64,000 nucleotides of DNA from Pseudomonas sp. MWU15-20650 (lineage in GTDB: Bacteria; Pseudomonadota; Gammaproteobacteria; Pseudomonadales; Pseudomonadaceae): contig NZ_JALJFG010000024.1 in the NCBI RefSeq assembly GCF_023242475.1, positions 30,043-94,042 on the forward strand, in the 5' to 3' direction. The notes under the pieces were generated by a model, which did not search any database, had not been told where the DNA came from, and saw only the letters and a list, made by a program, of their open reading frames with translations. Positions 50,854 to 58,885 of this stretch are shown in pieces. How positions within the stretch are numbered: position 1 is the stretch's first letter; each line of letters opens with the position of its first letter. Both the position numbers and the translations under genes were made by a program.

Positions 50854-52236
50854 ATGACCACTCAAAAAATCTCCTTCTACAACCTGGCCTGGCGTTGGCA
50901 CTTCTACGCCGGGCTCTTCGTCGCCCCCTTCATGGTGCTGCTGGCCCTCACCGGCATCATCTACCTGTTCAAACCCCAGCTCGACCCACTGATGTATGGC
51001 GACCTGCTCAAGGTGCAAAGCGCCGAGCATGCCTTGAGTGCCGATGAGCAGTTGCAACGCGCCCAGGCAGCCTTCCCCCAAGGCAAGATCAGCAAGTACC
51101 TGCCGCCTGCCGACGCCACCAGCAGCGCGCAGTTCGTGATGCACAACAATGGCCGTGAAGTGACGGTGTTCGTCGACCCGTATCGCGGCACCGTACTTGG
51201 CGAACAGGATGCCCAATACAACCTGCAAGCCATCGCGCGCGCACTCCATGGCGAGCTGATGATCGGCACTGTGGGCGATCGCCTGGTCGAACTCGCCGCT
51301 GGCTGGGGCGTGATGCTGGTGGTGTCCGGCGTGTACCTGTGGTGGCCGCGCGGCAAGTCATCGGCGGGCGTGTTATGGCCACGTTTTAGCAGCCGTGGCC
51401 GCGTGTTCTGGCGTGACATGCATGCGGTCACCGGCTTCTGGGGCGCGGCGTTTTTACTGGTGATGCTGCTCAGCGGCATGACCTGGACCGGCTTCTGGGG
51501 CAAGCAATACGCCGAACTGTGGAATACCTTCCCGGCGCCCATGTGGAACAACGTGCCGCAGTCCGATCAACAGGCCCGCGTCCTCAACACAGCCAGTCAA
51601 CAAACCGTGCCCTGGGCCATGGAAAACACACCGATGCCGATGTCCGGCGAACACGCCGAACACATGAACCATGGCGCTATGCACGCAGGGCCTGCGGCGC
51701 CCACCGTACGCCTGCAACAGGTGGTCGACCTGGCCAATGCCCGCAAGGTGCAGCCTGGCTACAGCATCACCTTCCCCACCACCGCCACAGGCGTGTTCAC
51801 GGTCGCCGTGTTCGCCGACGACCCACGCAACGACGCCACCTTGCATGTAGACCAATACACCGGCAAGGTCCTCGCCGATGTGCGTTGGGAGCACTACAAC
51901 ACCGTCGCGCGCGCCACCGAAACCGGGGTGATGCTGCACGAAGGCAAGCTGTTCGGTTGGGTCAACCAACTGATCGTGCTGCTGATCTGCTTGATGATTC
52001 TGCTCAGTGCAGTCAGCGGCGTGGTGATCTGGTGGAAGCGCCGGCCACAAGGCGGTCTGGGTGTGCCACCGCTGCGTCATGACTTGCCGAAATGGAAAAC
52101 AGCCATGGTGATCATGCTCGGGCTGGCGATCATTTTCCCGTTGGTGGGCGCGTCGCTGATCGGGGTGTGGGCGCTGGATCGCCTGGTGCTGTCACGGCTG
52201 TTCTCGCAACGTGAATCAGCCTCAGGTTCAACGTGA
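50854..52236 (+). CDS. PepSY-domain membrane protein of the copper cluster
   Basis: Inner-membrane protein of 460 residues in the PepSY-TM (PiuB-like) family, members of which accompany TonB receptors and may reduce or move metal across the membrane. Membrane helices are seen at about 14-38 (FYAGLFVAPFMVLLALTGII), about 150-168, about 200-220, 368-390 and 415-440. Heme- or metal-ligating histidines are plausible in WRWHFYAGL and RDMHAVTGFWGA. A periplasmic loop carries a His/Met cluster (MPMSGEHAEHMNHGAMHAG, about 260-279) that suits copper binding. It follows oprC across a hairpin and probably shares its transcript. Confidence 0.85.
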   Translation: MTTQKISFYNLAWRWHFYAGLFVAPFMVLLALTGIIYLFKPQLDPLMYGDLLKVQSAEHALSADEQLQRAQAAFPQGKISKYLPPADATSSAQFVMHNNGREVTVFVDPYRGTVLGEQDAQYNLQAIARALHGELMIGTVGDRLVELAAGWGVMLVVSGVYLWWPRGKSSAGVLWPRFSSRGRVFWRDMHAVTGFWGAAFLLVMLLSGMTWTGFWGKQYAELWNTFPAPMWNNVPQSDQQARVLNTASQQTVPWAMENTPMPMSGEHAEHMNHGAMHAGPAAPTVRLQQVVDLANARKVQPGYSITFPTTATGVFTVAVFADDPRNDATLHVDQYTGKVLADVRWEHYNTVARATETGVMLHEGKLFGWVNQLIVLLICLMILLSAVSGVVIWWKRRPQGGLGVPPLRHDLPKWKTAMVIMLGLAIIFPLVGASLIGVWALDRLVLSRLFSQRESASGST

Positions 52237-52299
52237 AATAGGCGAGATGTCCTATCTAGAGGCGTTATGTAGTCTTACGCAGGCTTTCGCCCATGCCGC

Positions 52300-52326
52300 A
52301 GAAAGTGTTAACTTATAACACTTTCT
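52300..52326 (+). promoter_or_regulatory. Zur-like palindromic operator
   Basis: Perfect 11-bp inverted repeat agaaagtgtta (52300-52310) / taacactttct (52316-52326) with a 5-base spacer, 64 bases before the receptor start. The inner tgtta...tataaca matches the known Zur operator core (TGTTATA-n-TATAACA) at all but two positions. A second, wider pair ttatgtag (52265-52272) / ctacataa (52325-52332) encloses it. No Fur box or cobalamin riboswitch is seen in the 153-base gap. Confidence 0.7.
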
Positions 52327-52389
52327 ACATAATCTCAGCTCGCCGCGCCCGGCGGCGAGCACCGCCTCGAAAAAGCGATTTTCCGTCCG

Positions 52390-54498
52390 ATGAACAAGTA
52401 CCTTGCGTCTGGTCTGTGCCTGCTCGCCCTGCATACCAACGCCCAGGCCCTGACCCTGCCCGCCAGCCCCATCACGGCCCCCGCAGTGGATGACGAACGT
52501 GTCGACCTGAACACCCCGACCACTGCCGGTTCGCGCCTGAACCTCACGGCGATGCAAACCCCCGGCAGCGTTGAAAGCCAGACCGGCGCGCAGATCCGCG
52601 AACGTGGCGACGCCAGTGTGCAGGACGCCATTTCCCGCGCCACCGGCATTACCCGCACCGGCACCCCGGGTGACGGCGGCACCTCGCTGCAAGCCCGTGG
52701 TTTTACCGGCCAGAGCTCGGTGATGCAGCTGTACGATGGCAACCGCATGTACACCGGCATGGGCACCTCGACCTTCCCGGTGGACACCTGGGCAGTGGAA
52801 CGGGTGGACGTACTGCGCGGCCCGGCGTCGGTGCTGTATGGCGAAGGCGCTACCGGTGCGGTGGTCAATACAATCTCGAAAAAGCCTTTTGAAGGCGACA
52901 TCGAAAACCATATCCGCCTGGGCTACGGCTCCTACGACCGCCAGCAACAAGCTCTCGACAGCGGTGGTTCGCTGACCGACACCTTGAGCTACCGCCTGAA
53001 CCTCAACCGCCTGCGCAGCAATGGCTTCATCGACCGTGGTGACTCCAGCAGCGACTTCATCAGCGGCGCCCTGCGCTGGCAAGCGGCAGACAACCTGAGT
53101 TTCACCCTGGCCAGCGACTACGGCGACCAGCGCCCGCAAAACTACTTCGGCACCCCGCTGATCAACGGCCAGTTGCACAAGGGCCTGCGCGACAAGAATT
53201 ACAACGTCAGCAACGATACCCAGCACTACAACGACCAGTGGACACGCCTGACCAGCGAGTGGCAGCTCAACGACAACATCAGTGCCACCAACGAGCTCTA
53301 CTACCTGAAAAACCAACGCCGCTGGCAGAACGCCGAGAACTATAACTTCACCAACGGCCAACTGACCCGCAGCGGTAACTTTGGTATCAAACACAATCAG
53401 GAACAGGTCGGTGACCGCCAGACTTTCACCTTCGAGCACACCCTGTTCGGCCTCGACAGCCAGACGGTGGCAGGCGTTGAATACAACCGTATCCGTTTCC
53501 GCTTGGCGAGCAACTCACCGTTTGATGACGTACTGAGCGCAGGCCAGCCCATCGACCTGTACCACCCGGCAGCCACGCCGTTTGCCAGCAAAGACCCGTT
53601 CAAGCCCGTGTTCGCCACCACCACCAAAACGGTCGCCGGCTTCGCTGAGAACCGCCTGCAACTCACCGATAAACTGGCGCTGATCACTGGCATCCGCCGC
53701 GACTACGCGCACATCGACCGTGACGACCTGCGCACCGGCAGCCACTCCGACAAGACCCTCACCGGCAATAACTGGAAAGCCGGCCTGGTCTACGCACTTA
53801 CGCCGCAAACGTCCCTCTACGGCCAGTACGCCACCAGCACCGACGGCGTCGGCGGCCTGATTTCCCTGAGCCCGAGCCAGCAGCAGTTCGACCTGTCCAC
53901 GGCCAAGCAAACCGAGATCGGCCTCAAGCAAGCCTTCTGGGACCAGCGTGGCGAATGGACCCTGGCCGCGTACCACATCGTCAAAAAGAAACTGCTCACC
54001 GACGTGCCGGGCGACCCGGACCTCAAGCAGCAAGTCGGCCAGCAAACCGCCAACGGCCTGGAAGCCAGCCTCGACCTGCAACTGCCCCATGCCTGGCAGT
54101 TGCAAGCCAACGCCGCCATCGTGCGAGCACAGTACGACGACTTCAAACAGGACGTCGGCGGCGTACAGGTCTCCCGCGACGGCAACCGCCCAGTGGACGT
54201 ACCGCGCCGCACGGCCAACCTGTGGCTGAGCAAGGCCGTGACCGACAACGTTCGTGCCGGTGCTGGTGTGCGTTACGTCGACGCACGCTATGCCGACATG
54301 GCCAACCAGAACGAGCTGCCGAGCTACACCGTGGTCGATGCGACCTTGTCGTGGAAAGCCATGCGCAACACCACCCTGGGCCTGCAATTGAATAACCTGT
54401 TCGACCGCACCTACGCCGTCAGCCAATACAACGATGGGCAGCAGTGGATTCTGGGTGAACCACGCTCGCTCTTCGTCACCGCGGACTACACCTTCTAA
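52390..54498 (+). CDS. TonB-dependent receptor (probable zinc/metallophore, PA2911-like)
   Basis: Outer-membrane receptor of 702 residues. The signal peptide spans about 1-20, the plug about 45-160 (RERGDASVQDAISRATGITR, MQLYDGNRMYT, VERVDVLRGPASVLYGEGAT) and the rest is a barrel ending in Phe (SLFVTADYTF). Sequence style is that of siderophore receptors. It is followed by ATPase, binding protein and permease genes in the order I know from P. aeruginosa PA2911-PA2914, also next to cob genes, a set reported to rise in zinc starvation. With the Zur-like operator, zinc or a zinc-carrying ligand is the best guess; B12 or a siderophore cannot be excluded. Confidence 0.85.
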   Translation: MNKYLASGLCLLALHTNAQALTLPASPITAPAVDDERVDLNTPTTAGSRLNLTAMQTPGSVESQTGAQIRERGDASVQDAISRATGITRTGTPGDGGTSLQARGFTGQSSVMQLYDGNRMYTGMGTSTFPVDTWAVERVDVLRGPASVLYGEGATGAVVNTISKKPFEGDIENHIRLGYGSYDRQQQALDSGGSLTDTLSYRLNLNRLRSNGFIDRGDSSSDFISGALRWQAADNLSFTLASDYGDQRPQNYFGTPLINGQLHKGLRDKNYNVSNDTQHYNDQWTRLTSEWQLNDNISATNELYYLKNQRRWQNAENYNFTNGQLTRSGNFGIKHNQEQVGDRQTFTFEHTLFGLDSQTVAGVEYNRIRFRLASNSPFDDVLSAGQPIDLYHPAATPFASKDPFKPVFATTTKTVAGFAENRLQLTDKLALITGIRRDYAHIDRDDLRTGSHSDKTLTGNNWKAGLVYALTPQTSLYGQYATSTDGVGGLISLSPSQQQFDLSTAKQTEIGLKQAFWDQRGEWTLAAYHIVKKKLLTDVPGDPDLKQQVGQQTANGLEASLDLQLPHAWQLQANAAIVRAQYDDFKQDVGGVQVSRDGNRPVDVPRRTANLWLSKAVTDNVRAGAGVRYVDARYADMANQNELPSYTVVDATLSWKAMRNTTLGLQLNNLFDRTYAVSQYNDGQQWILGEPRSLFVTADYTF

Positions 54499-54511
54499 CT
54501 GAAATAACACG

Positions 54512-54529
54512 AACCCCCTCCCACTTTTT
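54512..54529. repeat. REP remnant
   Basis: The fragment aaccccctcccactttt just after the receptor stop matches one outer REP end only; no partner half is nearby. Confidence 0.4.
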
Positions 54530-54555
54530 ACTCGGTGTTGGACTTGAGCGCATTG

Positions 54556-55344
54556 ATGACCTCACTCACCCTCACACAGCTCGGCTGGAGCCCACCCGGC
54601 CACGACCACTGCCTTCACCAGTTCCAACTGCGTGACGCCAGCCTGCAGGTCGATGCGGGGGAGTTTGTCGGGCTGATCGGCCCCAACGGCAGCGGTAAGA
54701 CCAGCCTGTTGCGCTGTGCCTATCGGTTCAGCAAACCGGAACACGGCGACGTGTTGCTCGCGCACCAGAACGTCTGGAAGCAAAGCGCCAAGTGGTGCGC
54801 GCAACGCATCGCCGTCGTGCTGCAAGAGTTCCCCGATGCCTTCGGTCTGCGTGTGGATGAAGTGGTTGCCATGGGCCGCACGCCCCACAAGGGGTTGTTC
54901 GACAGCGATACGCTGCACGACCAGCAACTGATCCGCCAAGCGTTGAAGTCCGTCGGTATGCAGCATTTCGAGGACCACGCCTTCGCCACCCTGTCGGGCG
55001 GTGAAAAACAGCGCGTGATTCTCGCCCGCGCCCTGGCCCAGCAACCGCAACTGCTGATCCTCGACGAACCAACCAACCACCTCGACCCGCGCTATCAGCT
55101 GGAGCTGTTAAGGCTGGTCAAGCACCTGAACATCGGCACCCTGGCCAGCATCCACGACCTGAACCTGGCCGCCGCATTCTGTGATCGCCTGTATGTGATC
55201 AACCACGGGCGCATCGTCGCCAGCGGCACGCCCCACCACGTGTTGACCACCGCGTTGCTGCGCGACGTGTTTGGTGTCGAGGCACTGATCGACCCCCACC
55301 CCTTGTCCGGCTACCCCCGAATCACCTGGATAACCCAACCATGA
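54556..55344 (+). CDS. FecE/FepC-type ABC transporter ATP-binding protein
   Basis: Cytoplasmic ATPase of an iron-complex/B12-type importer. The protein has 262 residues. Walker A is GPNGSGKTS (about 42-50), the Q-loop is in VVLQEFPDAFGLRVDEVVAM, the signature LSGGEKQRVILARALAQQ, Walker B LLILDEPTNHLD, and the H-loop SIHDLNLAAAFCDRLYVI. ATG 54556 follows a GAGCG; a TTG at 54535 is also in frame. It overlaps the downstream binding-protein gene by four bases. Unusually the ATPase gene comes first after the receptor, as in PA2911-PA2914. Confidence 0.92.
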   Translation: MTSLTLTQLGWSPPGHDHCLHQFQLRDASLQVDAGEFVGLIGPNGSGKTSLLRCAYRFSKPEHGDVLLAHQNVWKQSAKWCAQRIAVVLQEFPDAFGLRVDEVVAMGRTPHKGLFDSDTLHDQQLIRQALKSVGMQHFEDHAFATLSGGEKQRVILARALAQQPQLLILDEPTNHLDPRYQLELLRLVKHLNIGTLASIHDLNLAAAFCDRLYVINHGRIVASGTPHHVLTTALLRDVFGVEALIDPHPLSGYPRITWITQP

Positions 55345-56288
55345 CCCTGCGTGCCCTGCTGTCTCTTGTTCTGTTGCTCGGTACTGCCCAAGCGTTCGCT
55401 GAGGCCACCCATTACCCGGTGACCCTCAAAAGCTGCAACCGCAACGTGACCTTCCAGGAGGCGCCGAAACACGCAGTCAGCCATGACATCAACATGACCC
55501 AGATGATGCTTGCCCTGGGCCTCAGATCCCACATGGCCGGCTACAGCGGCGTCACCGGCTGGAAGTCGGTGACACCAGAGATGGCCGAGACCCTCGATGG
55601 CCTGCCGGAACTGGCGAGCAAATACCCCTCGGTGGAAACCCTGCTCAATGCCAACGTGGATTTTTTCTTCGCCGGCTGGGACTACGGCATGCGCGTGGGC
55701 GGCGACCTCACGCCGCAAACCCTGCAGCCGTTGGGTATCAACGTGTACGAACTGAGCGAATCGTGTGCGTTCGTGATGAAGCGCCCCGCCGCCACACTCG
55801 AAGACACCTATAACGACCTGCGCAACCTGGGCAAGATCTTCGACGTGCAGGACCGTGCCCACACCCTGATCACCCAGATGCAGGCGCAGGTGGCCGAGGT
55901 GCAAAAAGACCTGCCGGCCGACAAGCCTCGCGTGTTCCTCTATGACAGCGGTGAAGATCGCGCCATGACCTCGGGCCGTCTGGGCATGCCCCAGGCGCTG
56001 ATCAAAGCGGCCGGCGGACGCAATATCCTCGACGACGTAGACGCCAGTTGGACCCGGGTCAACTGGGAGACCGTGGTGGAACGCAACCCGCAGGTCATCG
56101 TGATCGTCGACTACAGCGAAATCACTGCCGAACAGAAAGCGCAATTCCTGCTGGATAACCCGGCCCTGCAATCGGTGGACGCCATCAGGAACCAGCGCTT
56201 TATCGTGATCCCGTACGTGCAGGCCACGCCGGGTATCGACAACGGGCTGGCGGTAGAAGCCTTGGCCAAAGGGTTCCACGGCGAATGA
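55341..56288 (+). CDS. Periplasmic metal-complex binding protein (FecB/BtuF-like)
   Basis: Cluster A-II/III-type solute-binding protein of 315 residues with a signal peptide (about 1-20, ending AQAFA). The two-lobe fold shows VTFQEAPKHAVSHDINMTQM and LGLRSHMAGYSGVTGWKS in lobe 1. A long helix follows (IFDVQDRAHTLITQMQAQVA), and then RNILDDVDASWTRVNWETVV and NPQVIVIVDY in lobe 2. It has few histidines, so it does not look like a ZnuA-type free-zinc protein; a chelated metal is more likely. It overlaps both neighbouring genes by four bases. Confidence 0.9.
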   Translation: MTLRALLSLVLLLGTAQAFAEATHYPVTLKSCNRNVTFQEAPKHAVSHDINMTQMMLALGLRSHMAGYSGVTGWKSVTPEMAETLDGLPELASKYPSVETLLNANVDFFFAGWDYGMRVGGDLTPQTLQPLGINVYELSESCAFVMKRPAATLEDTYNDLRNLGKIFDVQDRAHTLITQMQAQVAEVQKDLPADKPRVFLYDSGEDRAMTSGRLGMPQALIKAAGGRNILDDVDASWTRVNWETVVERNPQVIVIVDYSEITAEQKAQFLLDNPALQSVDAIRNQRFIVIPYVQATPGIDNGLAVEALAKGFHGE

Positions 56289-57295
56289 TCAACCGTCGCT
56301 ACGCCCTGCTGTTGAGTGCCCTTGGTGCGTTATTGCTGGTCTCTTGCGTGATCTCGCTGGGGTTCGGCTCGGCGCGGGTGCCCGTGGACGTGGTGTGGCG
56401 GATCTTGCTGAACAAGACGTTCGGCATCGGTGACGTGAATTGGCCTGCGGGGCAGGAACATATCGTCTGGCTGATCCGCGTGCCACGCATGCTGCTCGGG
56501 GCCTTGGTGGGTGCCGGGCTGGCGTTGATTGGTGCAGTGTTGCAGGCCGTGACGCGTAACCCGTTGGCCGATCCGCACCTGCTGGGCGTGACCTCCGGCG
56601 CCACCCTCGGCGCGGTGATCGTGGTGCTGCATGTGGGCGAAGTCATCGGCCTGCTGACCCTGCCCATAGCAGCCTTCATCGGCGCGCTGCTGAGCATGCT
56701 GGTGGTGCTGGCTGTGGCCAGTCGCAACGGCCGCCTGGAAAGTGATCGCCTGCTGCTGTGCGGTGTGGCGGTATCGTTCGTGATGATGGCGGTGGCCAAC
56801 CTGCTGCTGTTCATGGGCGACCATCGTGCCGCGTCGGCAGTGATGTTCTGGATGCTCGGCGGCTTGGGGCTGGCCCGCTGGGAGCTGCTGGCAATTCCCG
56901 CCGCCACGCTGCTGCTGGGGTTGCTGTTGCTGCTCGGCATGGCCCGCCCGCTCAACGCCTTGATGGCCGGCGAGCAGACCGCCGTGACCCTTGGTTTGAA
57001 CGCACGCAATGTGCGCTTGAAAGTCTTCCTGGTCGCCTCGCTGATGACCGGCGTGCTGGTGTCCATCAGCGGCTCTATCGGCTTTGTCGGGCTGATGGTG
57101 CCGCACATCGCCCGGCGCCTGGTAGGCGCCGAACACCGCCGTTTACTGCCGGTGTGCGTGCTGCTGGGCAGTGTGTTCCTGGTGTGGGTCGATGTCGCGG
57201 CACGCACGCTGATCGCCCCGCAAGACCTGCCCATCGGGGTGGCGACAGCGGCGATTGGCGGGTTGTTTTTTATTGGCTTGATGCGTCGGCGCTGA
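56285..57295 (+). CDS. FecCD-type ABC transporter permease
   Basis: Inner-membrane permease of 336 residues with about ten helices, FecCD/BtuC family. Marks: WLIRVPRMLLGALVGAGLAL, GAVLQAVTRNPLADPHLLGV, TSGATLGAVIVV, and FVGLMVPHIARRLVGAEHRR near the C-terminus, the coupling region to the ATPase. Presumably it forms a homodimer with two copies of the ATPase. It ends the receptor/ABC operon; 186 bases separate it from urtA. Confidence 0.92.
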   Translation: MINRRYALLLSALGALLLVSCVISLGFGSARVPVDVVWRILLNKTFGIGDVNWPAGQEHIVWLIRVPRMLLGALVGAGLALIGAVLQAVTRNPLADPHLLGVTSGATLGAVIVVLHVGEVIGLLTLPIAAFIGALLSMLVVLAVASRNGRLESDRLLLCGVAVSFVMMAVANLLLFMGDHRAASAVMFWMLGGLGLARWELLAIPAATLLLGLLLLLGMARPLNALMAGEQTAVTLGLNARNVRLKVFLVASLMTGVLVSISGSIGFVGLMVPHIARRLVGAEHRRLLPVCVLLGSVFLVWVDVAARTLIAPQDLPIGVATAAIGGLFFIGLMRRR

Positions 57296-57410
57296 TCACG
57301 CCCCGTTGTAGCGCATCGCGACGCACCTGATAGCCACACCTGCCATCTCATGGTGCGCACCCCGAGCCCGGCGATGGGCGAAACGACCATTTCAGGCCAT
57401 TTCGCGACTA

Positions 57411-57426
57411 GGCACAGCGCTTGCAA
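57411..57426 (+). promoter_or_regulatory. Sigma-54-type promoter of the urea uptake operon
   Basis: ggcac (57411-57415), five bases, ttgca (57421-57425): the GG (-24) and GC (-12) pairs have the obligatory 10-base spacing, close to the TGGCAC-N5-TTGCA consensus, 71 bases before urtA. A ggtgcgcacc palindrome (57352-57361) upstream may be an activator site. NtrC control is inferred. Confidence 0.75.
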
Positions 57427-57481
57427 TCACCACCTCGACTTGTCCCCCTCATAACAATGTTGAGTTCACGGAGACTGCACC

Positions 57482-58747
57482 ATGAAGCGTCGTAGCTTGC
57501 TCAAGGCTTTTACTTTGTCGGCATCCATTGCTGCCATGGGCTTGACCTGGACCGTCCAGGCCGCCGAGACCATCAAGGTCGGCATCCTGCATTCGCTGTC
57601 CGGGACCATGGCGATTTCCGAGACCTCGCTTAAAGACATGGCGTTGATGACCATCGACGAGATCAACGCCAAGGGCGGTGTGAACGGCAAGCTACTCGAA
57701 CCGGTGGTGGTGGACCCGGCATCCAACTGGCCGCTGTTCGCCGAGAAGGGCCGGCAGCTGCTGACCCAGGACAAGGTTGCCGTGGTGTTCGGCTGCTGGA
57801 CGTCGGTGTCGCGCAAATCCGTATTGCCGGTGTTCGAAGAACTCAATGGCTTGCTGTTCTACCCGGTGCAATACGAGGGCGAAGAAATGTCGCCGAACGT
57901 GTTCTACACCGGTGCAGCGCCAAACCAGCAGGCGATCCCGGCCGTGGAATACCTGATGAGCGAAGAAGGCGGCGGCGCCAAGCGCTTCTTCCTGCTCGGC
58001 ACCGACTACGTGTACCCGCGCACCACCAACAAGATCCTGCGCTCGTTCCTGCATTCCAAAGGCGTCGCGGATAAAGATATTGAAGAGGTCTATACCCCGT
58101 TCGGCCACGCCGATTACCAGACCATCGTCGCCAACATCAAGAAGTTCTCCGCTGGCGGCAAGACCGCTGTGGTCTCCACGGTGAACGGCGACTCCAACGT
58201 GCCGTTCTACAAAGAGCTGGCCAACCAGGGCCTGAAGGCCACCGATGTGCCGGTGGTCGCGTTCTCGGTGGGTGAAGAAGAACTGCGCGGCATCGACACC
58301 AAGCCGCTGGTGGGCAACCTCGCGGCGTGGAACTACTTCCAGTCCGTGGAAAACCCGGTGAACCAGAAGTTCGTCGCTGATTGGAAAGCCTACGCCAAGA
58401 AACACAACCTGCCAGGCGCGGACAAAGCCGTGACCAACGACCCGATGGAAGCCACCTACGTGGGCATCCATATGTGGGCCCAGGCGGCGGAGAAAGCCAA
58501 GTCCACCGACGTCGACAAAGTGCGTGAAGCCCTGGGCGGCCAGACCTTCGCCGCACCGTCGGGCTTCACCCTGACCATGGACAAGACCAACCACCACCTG
58601 CACAAGCCGGTGATGATCGGTGAGATCCAGGCGGATGGGCAGTTCTCGGTGGTGTGGCAGACCCAGGAGCCGATCCGGGCCCAGCCGTGGAGCCCTTACA
58701 TCCCGGGCAATGACAAGAAGCCGGACTACGCGGTGAAGAGCAACTAA
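57482..58747 (+). CDS. urtA: Urea ABC transporter substrate-binding protein UrtA
   Basis: Periplasmic high-affinity urea-binding protein. The protein has 421 residues. The N-terminus KRRSLLKAF has a twin-arginine-like motif before the hydrophobic segment, so Tat export is possible. The mature domain begins ETIKVGILHSLSGTMAISET, the branched-chain amino acid/urea binding fold. VVFGCWTSVSRKSVLPVFEE, LLFYPVQYEGEEMSPNVFYT and GTDYVYPRTTNKILRSFL are UrtA signatures that distinguish it from LivJ. It lies behind a sigma-54 promoter and is the first gene of urtABCDE. A REPIN separates it from urtB. Confidence 0.95.
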   Translation: MKRRSLLKAFTLSASIAAMGLTWTVQAAETIKVGILHSLSGTMAISETSLKDMALMTIDEINAKGGVNGKLLEPVVVDPASNWPLFAEKGRQLLTQDKVAVVFGCWTSVSRKSVLPVFEELNGLLFYPVQYEGEEMSPNVFYTGAAPNQQAIPAVEYLMSEEGGGAKRFFLLGTDYVYPRTTNKILRSFLHSKGVADKDIEEVYTPFGHADYQTIVANIKKFSAGGKTAVVSTVNGDSNVPFYKELANQGLKATDVPVVAFSVGEEELRGIDTKPLVGNLAAWNYFQSVENPVNQKFVADWKAYAKKHNLPGADKAVTNDPMEATYVGIHMWAQAAEKAKSTDVDKVREALGGQTFAAPSGFTLTMDKTNHHLHKPVMIGEIQADGQFSVVWQTQEPIRAQPWSPYIPGNDKKPDYAVKSN

Positions 58748-58764
58748 AGCCCCACTCGGTTTGA

Positions 58765-58857
58765 ATGTGGGAGGGGCTTGCTCCCGATTGCGGTGCTTCA
58801 GCCAGCACATGCAGTGCCTGACACCCGGCTATCGGGAGCAAGCCCCCTCCCACACTT
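58765..58857. repeat. REPIN (inverted REP pair, full length)
   Basis: Halves atgtgggaggggcttgctcc (58765-58784) and gggagcaagccccctcccac (58834-58853) inverted around a spacer with its own stem (gcggtgcttcag / ctgacacccggc). It sits inside the urt operon between urtA and urtB, where it may stabilise the upstream urtA mRNA. Confidence 0.92.
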
Positions 58858-58885
58858 TGATCGTGAATGATCAGGACACTTGCTT

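Noticed and set aside
52237..52389. Fur box before the TonB receptor
   Set aside because: No GATAATGATAATCATTATC-like repeat; the palindrome present fits Zur much better.
52390..57295. Vitamin B12 uptake (btuB-btuCDF) because of the nearby cob genes
   Set aside because: Kept as an alternative only: no riboswitch is present, and the operator resembles Zur.
18142..58857. Repeated gggagcaagccccctccc units as a CRISPR-like array
   Set aside because: Units are far apart, occur in inverted pairs and lie in ordinary gaps, which is REP/REPIN behaviour, not an array.
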